64,000 bases of DNA from Massilia sp. Leaf139 (GTDB lineage Bacteria > Pseudomonadota > Gammaproteobacteria > Burkholderiales > Burkholderiaceae_D), in NCBI RefSeq assembly GCF_001424165.1, contig NZ_LMOJ01000025.1, positions 124,001-188,000 on the forward strand, in the 5' to 3' direction. This document shows, piece by piece, positions 25,497 through 34,558 of the stretch (the stretch's first letter is position 1; the number at the start of each line of letters is the position of its first letter). The translations under genes and the position numbers were made by a program. The notes under the pieces were generated by a model. That model was not told the DNA's origin, ran no database searches, and saw only the letters and a program-made list of their open reading frames with translations.

Positions 25497-27149
25497 ATGT
25501 CAAACAATCAGATTCAACTGCCTGGAATGATTACTCCGGCCGGTTCCATGCAGGAGGGGGAGACGGCGGTCTCGGCCACCTTCGCACAGACCACGCAACC
25601 GGCACGCCCAGCCGCCGTGCGCCGTGTGTTCGGCGCAGCCACGCCGCAACCCGAACTCAGCGGAAGCGGATTTACGTACCGCCATGACTGGGGCAGCCGG
25701 CGCGGCCAGTGGGTGCTGCGGCTGGACTGGCCCGATGTCGGCCCGCGTTCGCAGGTGTTCGTGTCGGTCGGCGAAGGCGTCGCAGGCGGGACGGACGCCG
25801 GCAAGTTCATCGGCGCGGCGCGCTACACCGTGCACAACGTGGCGCCGCGCGCCGGCGGCGTCGATATCTGGGTCAACATCGAGTGGGAAGCGGACATTCC
25901 GCTCTATGCCGACTACCTGGTGGTGAACCCGGGCGACGTGGGCGGGCGGACGGTGCAGATCACCGTGCAGCGCCACGGCACCGTGGCCCTGAGCGACGCC
26001 GATGCGGATCGGATCCTGGCCGACATGGGCACCATCCTGCAAAGCGACGATTCCCCCGCCGACGTCGCCACTCCAGTTCAGTTCGTACGCAACGGGCCGG
26101 TGCAGGTGCTGCCGCCAAACGTGCCGGCGACGATCCAGACCGAGGCCGACCTGCTGGCGCTGCTCAATGCCGGTTCCGGTGTCAAGATCGTCGAGGCCAT
26201 CCGCTGGTGCGGCGGCCCCGGCGGCTCGATCATCGGCTGCGCTCCGCTCGGCAGCCCGACGGTCAACCTCGCCGCCGTGCGTTTTACCGCCAACCAGGAA
26301 GGATTGATCTGGGTGCACGAGTATGGCCACAATGCCGGCCTCGGGCACCGCACCGACGACCCCCGCGCCGTCATGTATCCGAGCGTCGGCGTTGACCATA
26401 ACGTGGTCAACGAGGCCGAGTCGGCCAGCTTTCTGACCGGCCCGGTGGCTGCCCGCGGCGCGCCCATGGCCTCGAGCTGCTCGCTGGGCGCGGCGATCCA
26501 GCCGCCGCAGGATGTGCGCGCTTTCGTCTCCCAGCACTGGATCCAGGGCATTCCCTACCAGGCCGCTTCGCAATACACGGAGGAGGACGCCAAACTGCTG
26601 CTGGAGTGGCTGGTCGACGAGCCGGAAAAGCACGAGGAATTTCTGCCGGAGATCGTGACCACGCTCGGCTTCATCGGCAGCGAGATTGCCGCGCAGCCGC
26701 TGATCGACTTCGTGCAGCAGCCACGCGCCAGCCGCGCGACCTTCAATGCGAAGAACGCGGCGCTGATCCACTTGGGCGACCTGATCAACAAGTCGGGCAG
26801 CCAGGCCGCCCTCGACTTCATCACCAGGGTCGCCACCGACCGCGAGATGGCGAAGCAGCTGGCGGTGCACCGTTCCGCCATCGCGGCGGCCGAAGCGGCG
26901 GTGGCCGGTATCGACGCGCGCAATCTCGAGTCGCTGGCGGCCGAACTGGCCGTCTCGGCGACCTTCGGTCTGGCGCTGGCGGGCAAGGCCGAGTCGGAGG
27001 GGACGCTGATGGGTTTGATGAAGAATGCGACCGCCTTCCCCGCCGTGAAGGTGGCGGCGATGGAGGCGGCCGTGCTGTCGCAGAAGATGCGCAGCCAGGG
27101 GCAGGAAACGTATTACAGTGCGAAGTGCGAAGGCGGGCAGCAGCAGTAA
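25497..27149 (+). CDS. matrixin-like (metzincin) metalloprotease with helical C-terminal region
   Basis: This 550-residue protein has a full metzincin active site: HEYGHNAGLGH at residues 274-284, followed by RTDDPRAVMYP with the Met-turn methionine at 293. The motif and short His-to-Met spacing are those of matrixins (M10A). Residues about 60-145 look like a beta-sandwich; residues about 345-545 are helical and HEAT-like. No signal peptide, membrane segment or obvious cysteine switch is present, which is unusual for a metzincin. I chose the ATG at 25497 because AAAGGA lies at proper distance; the ATG at 25491 is too close. Substrate unknown; export would need a non-Sec route. Confidence 0.82.
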   Translation: MSNNQIQLPGMITPAGSMQEGETAVSATFAQTTQPARPAAVRRVFGAATPQPELSGSGFTYRHDWGSRRGQWVLRLDWPDVGPRSQVFVSVGEGVAGGTDAGKFIGAARYTVHNVAPRAGGVDIWVNIEWEADIPLYADYLVVNPGDVGGRTVQITVQRHGTVALSDADADRILADMGTILQSDDSPADVATPVQFVRNGPVQVLPPNVPATIQTEADLLALLNAGSGVKIVEAIRWCGGPGGSIIGCAPLGSPTVNLAAVRFTANQEGLIWVHEYGHNAGLGHRTDDPRAVMYPSVGVDHNVVNEAESASFLTGPVAARGAPMASSCSLGAAIQPPQDVRAFVSQHWIQGIPYQAASQYTEEDAKLLLEWLVDEPEKHEEFLPEIVTTLGFIGSEIAAQPLIDFVQQPRASRATFNAKNAALIHLGDLINKSGSQAALDFITRVATDREMAKQLAVHRSAIAAAEAAVAGIDARNLESLAAELAVSATFGLALAGKAESEGTLMGLMKNATAFPAVKVAAMEAAVLSQKMRSQGQETYYSAKCEGGQQQ

Positions 27150-27187
27150 GCAGCGAATGTGTCCGGATTGACGTGCAGTGCAGGTAA

Positions 27188-27224
27188 GGGGCGAGTCCTT
27201 CTAGCGAAGGACTCGCCCCGTTTT
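27188..27224 (+). terminator. intrinsic terminator after the metalloprotease gene
   Basis: A perfect 13-bp stem (27188-27200 with 27207-27219, GGGGCGAGTCCTT and its complement) with a 6-base loop is followed by GTTTT. It lies 38 bases after the stop codon of the metalloprotease and four bases before the converging small gene's end; it may act for both. Confidence 0.85.
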
Positions 27225-27424
27225 CAATCGTCTTCGGGAACCAGCGGCAGCTTTTTCAGCAGCCGCTTGCTTGCCTGCCGCTCGTTGGAGAGCGGCTTGG
27301 CGTGCGCCCCCGCCGATCGCGCCTTGGCCAGGGCCGCGATCGGATTACGCGGCTTGCCCGGTTGCTGGGCCGGTTGGGCGCGCAGCATCATTTTCTGCCG
27401 CGTCGCGAGTGCCTTGTTCGCCAT
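27224..27424 (-). CDS. small basic hypothetical protein
   Basis: This encodes a 66-residue Lys/Arg/Ala-rich protein (MANKALATRQKMMLRAQ...) with no membrane segment, probably disordered or helical. A strong AAGGAG site sits at proper distance before the ATG, and it follows hslU by 23 bases on the same strand, so it is probably the third gene of the hslVU transcript. The basic composition suggests nucleic-acid or ribosome contact, but nothing identifies a function. Confidence 0.6.
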   Translation of the reverse strand: MANKALATRQKMMLRAQPAQQPGKPRNPIAALAKARSAGAHAKPLSNERQASKRLLKKLPLVPEDD

Positions 27425-27447
27425 CGCTTTCTCCTTGACTGACTGCC

Positions 27448-28785
<1,338 letters not shown>

Positions 28786-28800
28786 GGGTATGCGCGCCGG

Positions 28801-29337
28801 TCAGTCCAGCGTTTCGATGATGTGGGACAGATTGGTGTAGATGCACAGCTCGCCGGCGATGGTCAGCGCTTTTTTCACGACCTCGGCTGGCGGCAGATCC
28901 GTGTTTTCCTGCAGCGCCTTGGCCGCCGACTGGGCATAAATGCCGCCGGAACCGATGGCACCGATGGCGTCCTCGGGCTCGAGCACGTCGCCGTTGCCGG
29001 TGATGATCAGCGTGACTTCCTTGTCGGCCACCAGCAGCATCGCCTCGAGCTTGCTCAGCATGCGATCGGTGCGCCAGTCCTTGGCCAGCTCGACGGACGA
29101 GCGCAGCAGGTTACCCTGGTGCTTTTCCAGCTTCGCTTCGAAACGGTCGAGCAAGGTGAACGCGTCGGCGGTAGCGCCGGCAAAGCCGCACAGCACCTTC
29201 CCCTGATAGAGTTTGCGCACCTTGCGCGCCGAGCCCTTCATGACGACGTTGCCCAGCGTGACCTGGCCATCGCCGCCCAATGCGACCTTCTCGCCGCGCC
29301 GCACGCTCACAATGGTGGTACCGTGAAATTGTTCCAT
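28801..29337 (-). CDS. hslV: ATP-dependent protease peptidase subunit HslV
   Basis: HslV is the proteasome-like peptidase of the HslUV complex. The short propeptide MEQFHG precedes the catalytic threonine of TTIVSVRRG. Other family segments are GGDGQVTLG, KVLCGFAGATADAFTL and IGSGGIYAQSAA. I chose the start at 29337 because it gives the standard 178-residue protein; an upstream in-frame start would add a non-conserved stretch that covers the promoter. It is the first gene of hslVU. Confidence 0.97.
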   Translation of the reverse strand: MEQFHGTTIVSVRRGEKVALGGDGQVTLGNVVMKGSARKVRKLYQGKVLCGFAGATADAFTLLDRFEAKLEKHQGNLLRSSVELAKDWRTDRMLSKLEAMLLVADKEVTLIITGNGDVLEPEDAIGAIGSGGIYAQSAAKALQENTDLPPAEVVKKALTIAGELCIYTNLSHIIETLD

Positions 29338-29366
29338 ATCTGCCTCATGATTAACTAGCCCACCGC

Positions 29367-29394
29367 ACTTGGGGGTGTTGCATAAAATTGCAAG
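29367..29394 (-). promoter_or_regulatory. heat-shock (sigma-32 type) promoter of hslVU
   Basis: Read on the minus strand, CTTGCAA (29388-29394) and CCCCCAAGT (29367-29375) are separated by 12 bases. This closely matches the sigma-32 pattern CTTGAAA / CCCCATNT. It lies 30 bases ahead of the hslV start codon. hslVU is a classical heat-shock operon, which supports the reading. Confidence 0.75.
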
Positions 29395-29469
29395 ACAGAT
29401 CACCGGCCAACGCGGCAATAGTTAAGACACTCTTAATGTTTACAGAAGTAGGTAAGACGGCCTTAATTC

Positions 29470-30768
29470 TTAATACTTGTGGGCATACAGGCGCGCGCAG
29501 TCGCTGTAGTTCAGCAGGCGCAGCAGGGCCGCCACCAGGTGGTTCAGCTCGCGCAGTTCGATCCGGCGTTCATCTATAGCAAGCCGGCGCAGGCTCCCAT
29601 GCAGCTCGCCCGCCGCGCCGAAACCGATGCGCACCAGACGTGCGCAGTCGAGCACGACCGGGCCGGCCGGATCGAGCGCCGCATAGGCCTCGAGCGCCGC
29701 CAGTAAGGCGTGGGTGTCGCCGTCGACGATGGCCGGCAGCATGAAGCGCTGTTCCGCCGCCGGGCTGGCGCTGCTGCTGGCGCTACGGCTGCCTTTAGGC
29801 AGCGGTTCGAACGAGGGTGGCGACACTTCGAAGGTGACGCAGTAATCCATCGCCGTTTCTTCGAAATCCTTTTCGCGCTCCAGCAACTGCAGCAGTTCGA
29901 GCAGCAGCAGCCAGGGCGATTCTCCACTACTGCGCTCGCCGATGGCCAGCATCGGCCGCAGCACGGCCAATAAAGCGTCGGCGTCGGCCAGCACGATCTC
30001 GCGCCCGGCCGTACGTAACCCCTGTAGCGCGCCTAGCACGGCGCCGCAACCTTCGCGGGTGGCGCCGGTCACGCCGCCGAAGTCGATGCGTACCGGAGAA
30101 CCACCGCTGGCGAGCAGGGCTTGCAGGCGCAGGCCGGCATCGGCGTCGAGAATGCCATTGAAACGGACGGCCGGCGCGATCCCGGCGAGATCCTGCGCCG
30201 GGGCGGCGCGCGGCAAGCGGTCGATGAAGGCGGGCGGCGAAGTTTCGAAATGACTGGCGTAATCGATCGCGATATCGTCGAACTCGGCTTCGCGCCCCGC
30301 GGCCTGGTACAGGTCGAACAGCATCCACCAGGGCTGGCGCTCGGTACGGCCGAGATCGCGCAGGCTGTCGCGCAGCATTTGTTCGGCAACGGCTCCCTGG
30401 CCGTTGGCGTACAAGATGGCGCTTTCCTCGACGACAGGGGCACTGGCCGGCGCCGCGGCGGCATCGGGCTGGTCGGCCTGGACGAGGAGTTCGATGTCGA
30501 GTTCGGTGTCGCCGCCGTCGTTGAGGGTTGTTGCCGCCGCCGCGGGCGCGCGCCGCGTGCTGCCCCAGCGCGCCTCGGCGTCATCGAAGAAGTCGGTCGT
30601 CATCGCCAGTTCGATGGCGTCGATCTTGGCGGCGGTGGCGCGCGCGATTTCGCGCTGGCGTTCGCGGTCGGCGTCCTGCGCCAGACGCGCACCCTCGTCG
30701 GCGCGTGGAGGCGCCACCGGCGCCGCGGCCGGTTCGGGTTTCTTCTTTAGGAAGGAAAATATACCCAC
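29470..30768 (-). CDS. duplicated STAS-like / FimV-TPR-like protein
   Basis: This 432-residue cytoplasmic protein has a short MGIFSFLKKK start and an acidic Ala-rich region (about 20-115). Two similar halves follow. Each begins with a 36-residue helical unit: residues 146-181 (PWWMLFDLYQ ... FETSPPAF) and 285-320 (PWLLLLELLQ ... FEVSPPSF). Each unit is followed by a STAS-like alpha/beta domain (about 198-275 and 340-430). The helical units resemble the FimV C-terminal or TPR type. STAS domains bind partners in anti-sigma and transporter systems; no kinase, phosphatase or sigma factor gene is adjacent. Function unknown. Confidence 0.72.
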   Translation of the reverse strand: MGIFSFLKKKPEPAAAPVAPPRADEGARLAQDADRERQREIARATAAKIDAIELAMTTDFFDDAEARWGSTRRAPAAAATTLNDGGDTELDIELLVQADQPDAAAAPASAPVVEESAILYANGQGAVAEQMLRDSLRDLGRTERQPWWMLFDLYQAAGREAEFDDIAIDYASHFETSPPAFIDRLPRAAPAQDLAGIAPAVRFNGILDADAGLRLQALLASGGSPVRIDFGGVTGATREGCGAVLGALQGLRTAGREIVLADADALLAVLRPMLAIGERSSGESPWLLLLELLQLLEREKDFEETAMDYCVTFEVSPPSFEPLPKGSRSASSSASPAAEQRFMLPAIVDGDTHALLAALEAYAALDPAGPVVLDCARLVRIGFGAAGELHGSLRRLAIDERRIELRELNHLVAALLRLLNYSDCARLYAHKY

Positions 30769-30953
30769 GTCATCCTGTCGATCATGCGGCGCAGCGGCGT
30801 TCGCAAGCGCTCATCCATGACGGTAGCATGGACGCGCGCGCGGCGCCCTGCGCACACGTGCGCCCACGCAAAGCCTGTGCGGGCCGATGCTAGTGTATCC
30901 CATGGGAAAGTTTTTGGCCGCACGAAGGGCGGCGAACAGGGCGCAGAAAAGAG

Positions 30954-30982
30954 AAAAGCATGCGGCGAACGCATGCTTTTTT
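30954..30982. terminator. bidirectional intrinsic terminator after dksA
   Basis: An 11-bp stem (AAAAGCATGCG at 30954-30964 with CGCATGCTTTT at 30970-30980) has a 5-base loop and T-runs on both strands. On the minus strand it lies 23 bases after the dksA stop. Confidence 0.85.
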
Positions 30983-31003
30983 GGGTGAGGCGTGATCGAA
31001 GGA

Positions 31004-31453
31004 TCAGTCGCCGTAGAGCTTTTGCTTCAGTTCGCGGCGCTGCTGGGCTTCCAGCGACAGCGTAGCGGTCGGGCGCGCGATCAAGCGCGGAATGCCGATC
31101 GGTTCGCCGGTTTCTTCGCACCAGCCGTAGTCGCCGCCGTCGATGGCGGCCAGCGATTGCTGCACCTTCTTGAGCAGCTTGCGCTCGCGGTCGCGGGTGC
31201 GCAGCTCGAGGGCGTGTTCTTCCTCGATGGTGGCGCGGTCGGCCGGATCGGGAACCAGCACGGTCTCGCGCAGGTGCTCGGTAGTCTCGCCGGCGTTTTT
31301 CAGCAGCTCTTTCTCGAGCTGCTGCAGGCGATCCTTGAAGAACGCGAGCTGGGCCGGGTTCATGTAGTCCTCTTCGCCCATCGCCCGAATTTCTTCTTCC
31401 GTCAAGAGTCGGTCTTCGGCCTGAGCGGCATTCGGTTTCGTTGTTTTAGTCAT
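31004..31453 (-). CDS. dksA: RNA polymerase-binding protein DksA, single-cysteine type
   Basis: DksA enters the RNA polymerase secondary channel and works with ppGpp at rRNA and amino-acid promoters. The product (149 residues from the chosen ATG) has the coiled coil with the tip motif D69-x-x-D72-x-A74. The zinc-finger positions read C112, T115, S133 and A136 in place of four cysteines, so a structural zinc is unlikely; this CTSA pattern is known from zinc-independent DksA proteins of alphaproteobacteria. In-frame ATGs further upstream (31489 and 31525) would add a non-conserved extension. Its terminator lies downstream. Confidence 0.93.
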   Translation of the reverse strand: MTKTTKPNAAQAEDRLLTEEEIRAMGEEDYMNPAQLAFFKDRLQQLEKELLKNAGETTEHLRETVLVPDPADRATIEEEHALELRTRDRERKLLKKVQQSLAAIDGGDYGWCEETGEPIGIPRLIARPTATLSLEAQQRRELKQKLYGD

Positions 31454-31659
31454 GACTTCACTTACCTTCGATACGACAGAGGTTTTCATTTTATCAGCTA
31501 GCTCAGCCGTAGCACCCGAACTCAAGGGTGCGCGCCCTTGCTGCTGCCATGACGGCCCGTACGATCCGCCGTCTACGCTGTCCGGGGGACAGCGGTCACT
31601 CGACGATACCCTTCACAACCTTGACGCGGAGGCAATGGGTACCGCTAAACCGGGATAGT
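31454..31659. promoter_or_regulatory. dksA leader region
   Basis: This 206-base gap between the COG0523 GTPase stop and dksA (both minus) contains a perfect GCTGTCC/GGACAGC hairpin at about 31577-31593 without a T-run, and a GATAAAAT sequence near 31490-31497 on the minus strand. It should hold the dksA promoter, but no convincing -35/-10 pair is seen. Confidence 0.35.
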
Positions 31660-32724
31660 TTATACCAAACATTGTTCCAATCCGCGGATAAATACGTCTT
31701 TTGGTAAATTTTTACCAATAAACACCATTTTGCTGCCGCGGGGCTCATCAAGCCCCCACTTTGCGCCCAGGTCGCTGCCCATGATTTGATGCACGCCTTG
31801 GAACACGACCTTGCGTTCCGCCCCCTGCATCGACAGCACGCCCTTGTAACGCAGCATGTTCGGCCCGAAGACTTGCACCATGCTGCCCAGGAATTGATCG
31901 AGCCGCTCCGGATCGAAAGCACGCTCGGACTTGAAGACGAAGGCGGCGATGTCGTCGCTGTGGTGGGCGTGATGGTGGTCGTGCGCGCAGGCCTCGGTAT
32001 GCACGTGGCCGTGCTCGTCGCAATGCGCATGATCGTGATCGTGATCGTCATCGTGAGCATGTTCCTCGGCCTGCAGGAAATCCGGATCGAGTTCGAGCTT
32101 GTCGTTCAAATTGAAGCCGCGCAGGTCGAGCACCTCGGCGATCGGCGCGCGGCCGAAGTCGGAGGTCGAGATCGGCGCGCGTGGATTAATCCGTGTCAAA
32201 CGCATTTTGAGTGTTTCCAGGGCGTCGCCATCGATCAAGTCCAGCTTCGAGAGCAGGATCTTGTCGGCAAAACCGACTTGGCGCTGGGCTTCCTCGTGGC
32301 GGTCGAGCTGATCCATCGCATGGCGCGCGTCGACCACGGTCACCACGGCATCCAGCATGTAGTTGGCGCCGACTTCCTCGTCGACAAAGAAGGTTTGCGC
32401 CACCGGGCCCGGATTGGCCAGACCCGTCGTTTCGATCACGACGCGGTCGAACGCGATGTCTCCCGCCTCGCGCTTTTGCGCCAGTTTCGTCAGGGCCACG
32501 ACCAGGTCGCCGCGGATGGTGCAGCAGATGCAGCCATTGTTCATCTCGACGATCTGCTCGCCGCTGTCCTGCACCAGGATTTCGTTGTCGATATTTTCTT
32601 CGCCGAATTCGTTCTCGATGACGGCAATGCGCAGGCCGTGTTCCTCGCGCAGGATGCGGTTGAGGAGGGTGGTCTTGCCGGCGCCGAGGAAGCCGGTGAG
32701 GATGGTGGTCGGGATCGGTGACAT
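31660..32724 (-). CDS. COG0523 (CobW-like) GTPase, putative metallochaperone
   Basis: This 354-residue G3E-family GTPase is probably a zinc (or cobalt) chaperone. Walker A is GFLGAGKTT (residues 11-19), the metal site CxCC is C65-I-C67-C68, and the SKLDL motif gives guanine specificity. A His/Asp-rich linker (about residues 218-256) separates the GTPase and the C-terminal CobW domain (about 260-354). I chose the ATG giving MSPIPTTIL; the upstream in-frame start adds a non-conserved stretch. Context with zinc-independent dksA next door is suggestive, since COG0523 genes often sit beside such DksA paralogues under zinc limitation. No Zur box was recognised. Confidence 0.88.
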   Translation of the reverse strand: MSPIPTTILTGFLGAGKTTLLNRILREEHGLRIAVIENEFGEENIDNEILVQDSGEQIVEMNNGCICCTIRGDLVVALTKLAQKREAGDIAFDRVVIETTGLANPGPVAQTFFVDEEVGANYMLDAVVTVVDARHAMDQLDRHEEAQRQVGFADKILLSKLDLIDGDALETLKMRLTRINPRAPISTSDFGRAPIAEVLDLRGFNLNDKLELDPDFLQAEEHAHDDDHDHDHAHCDEHGHVHTEACAHDHHHAHHSDDIAAFVFKSERAFDPERLDQFLGSMVQVFGPNMLRYKGVLSMQGAERKVVFQGVHQIMGSDLGAKWGLDEPRGSKMVFIGKNLPKDVFIRGLEQCLV

Positions 32725-32843
32725 GGTTGCTCGCGGTTCGGGCCGGCTACTAGCGGCGTGGGGAAGCCGAAGATTATGCCGTAATTTGCAATCTGCCACC
32801 ATCAACCGCACTGGCCTTTGCGCCAGCTCAGGCGAACCTTTGT

Positions 32844-33773
32844 CTACTTCGCTTTCGCTCGCGGATGCGCTCGGTCATACACGGCGGCAAGATGCTGGAA
32901 GTCGAGCGCGGTGTACACCTGGGTCGAAGTGATGCTGGCGTGGCCCAGTAATTCCTGCACGGCGCGCAGGTCGCCGGAGGATTGCAGCAGGTGGGAAGCG
33001 AACGAATGGCGCAGCACGTGCGGGTGCACGTGTAATGGCGAGCCGGCTTGCAGCGCATAGGTTTTCAGGCGCTGCTGCACCACGCGCGGACTGATGCGGG
33101 TGCCGCGGTTCGACAGGAACAGGGCGGGGCTGCCGTCCTGCGCAGATGGACGCACGGCGAGCCAGGCGGCAAGCGCTTCCCGCGCCGGGCCGCCAACCGG
33201 CACCCGGCGCATTTTATTGCCCTTGCCGGTGACTACGACCTCATTCTCGGCCGCGTCGAACCAGCCGAGCGAGGCGCTGCCCTCGGCATTGGTGTAGGTC
33301 AGATCGAGTCCCGCCAGTTCCGACACCCGCAGCCCGCTCGAATACAGCAGTTCGAACATGGCGCGGTTGCACAGCTCGGCCGGTTCCGGATGGCCGTGGC
33401 GGTTCGCTTCCAGCAGCTGCACGGCGGCATCGACCGCGAGCGCCTTCGGTAGGGTTTTCGGGCGGCGCGGGGCGCGCACGCCCTCGACCGGGTTGGCGGG
33501 CAGCGTCATCTGGCGCGCCAGCCAACCATAAAAACCGCGCCAGCCGGACAGCTTGCGGGCGATCGAGCGCGCTTCCTGGCCGCCGGCGTGCAGGCGCGCA
33601 GCGAAGCGGCGCATGTCGGCATGGGTCAATGTCGGCCAGTCGTCGTGCCCGGCCAGCTCGCGCAGTTCGGCCAGATCGCGCTGGTAGGCGGCGATCGTGT
33701 GCTCGGACAACTGGCGCTGGGTGGCTAGTTCGCGCAGGTAGCGCCCGGCCCAGTCTTCGCGCCCGGCGTCCAT
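32844..33773 (-). CDS. xerC: tyrosine recombinase XerC
   Basis: XerC, with XerD, resolves chromosome dimers at dif near the terminus. The 309-residue protein has the N-terminal SAM-like domain (about 1-95) and the catalytic domain. Active-site residues are visible: Arg in SSGLRVSEL, Lys in GKGNKMR, HxLR in HPHVLRHSFA, His in LGHASI and the Tyr nucleophile in TQVYTALD. No att sites or phage genes lie nearby, so it is the housekeeping enzyme. It follows the DUF484 gene, its usual neighbour. Confidence 0.94.
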   Translation of the reverse strand: MDAGREDWAGRYLRELATQRQLSEHTIAAYQRDLAELRELAGHDDWPTLTHADMRRFAARLHAGGQEARSIARKLSGWRGFYGWLARQMTLPANPVEGVRAPRRPKTLPKALAVDAAVQLLEANRHGHPEPAELCNRAMFELLYSSGLRVSELAGLDLTYTNAEGSASLGWFDAAENEVVVTGKGNKMRRVPVGGPAREALAAWLAVRPSAQDGSPALFLSNRGTRISPRVVQQRLKTYALQAGSPLHVHPHVLRHSFASHLLQSSGDLRAVQELLGHASITSTQVYTALDFQHLAAVYDRAHPRAKAK

Positions 33774-33784
33774 TTACTTTCTCC

Positions 33785-34447
33785 TCAGGCGCGCAGCGGC
33801 GCCAGGGCGGCGCTGGCGGACTGGCCCAGCTGCACCAGGAAATCAGTGGCCATCATCGGGCTGAAGCGTGCGACATCGGGCGAGCCCATGACGAGCAGGC
33901 CGAAGGTGGCGCCCTCGCTGGTAAGCGGCAGCAGCACGGTCGAGCGCACATTGTCGGCGTCGTCGAGCCAGCGCACGGCCTCGAAATCCTTGTTCGGGCC
34001 GCAATACGGTGCGCGCAGGCTGGAGGCGAACAGGCGCGCATCCTCGGCGACGTTGTTCGCAAACCAGCTATCAGCGTGTTCCGCGCCCACATTCCACAGG
34101 CGCAGCGTGGCCTGCGGCACGCCGAAATGGGTGATCAAGCCGTCGACCAGATCGCGCGCCATGGCCGCGCCGCCGGCGGACTTCAGCAGCGCCAGGTGCC
34201 AGGCATGGAAACGGTTCAGGATGACGGTGTTGTCGGCGGCCGTGCGCATCAGCTCGGCCAGGCGCAGCTCGAGCGCGTTGTACTTGGCGCGCATGACTTC
34301 CATCTGGCGCTCCTGCAGCGACACGGCTTTTCCGGTCAGCGGGCTCGAAAGTTTGACTTCGCCCAGCAGGCCGGCATGTTCTTCGAAAAAGCGCGGGTGG
34401 TCGGCCAGGTATTGGGCGACGGCGGCGGAGTCCAGGGTGACGGTCAT
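33785..34447 (-). CDS. DUF484 (GAF-like) family protein
   Basis: This 220-residue conserved protein has an N-terminal helical segment (LADHPRFFEEHAGLL), a coiled-coil region (SLQERQMEVMRAKYNALELRL, about 43-63) and a GAF-like domain (about 80-215). The DUF484 family commonly lies between dapF and xerC. Here xerC follows 11 bases downstream on the same strand, but dapF is 5 kb away. Role unknown. Confidence 0.85.
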   Translation of the reverse strand: MTVTLDSAAVAQYLADHPRFFEEHAGLLGEVKLSSPLTGKAVSLQERQMEVMRAKYNALELRLAELMRTAADNTVILNRFHAWHLALLKSAGGAAMARDLVDGLITHFGVPQATLRLWNVGAEHADSWFANNVAEDARLFASSLRAPYCGPNKDFEAVRWLDDADNVRSTVLLPLTSEGATFGLLVMGSPDVARFSPMMATDFLVQLGQSASAALAPLRA

Positions 34448-34510
34448 CGGTAATCTTGCAAGAAATAAGGTGTGCGCAATTCTACCGCAGTGGGACAGGG
34501 CGATAGAACC

Positions 34511-34534
34511 AAAAAGGGCGCCCGCAGGCGCCCT
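34511..34534 (-). terminator. intrinsic terminator of the first porin gene
   Basis: On the minus strand an 8-bp stem (AGGGCGCC with GGCGCCCT, 34515-34522 and 34527-34534) with a 4-base loop is followed by T-rich sequence (34511-34514). It lies 25 bases after the porin stop. Confidence 0.9.
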
Positions 34535-34558
34535 CTTGGCTGGATGACCGCAGTGCGA

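Noticed and set aside
32844..33773. Integrase of a genomic island
   Set aside because: It has the size and neighbours of housekeeping XerC; no att repeats or foreign genes flank it.
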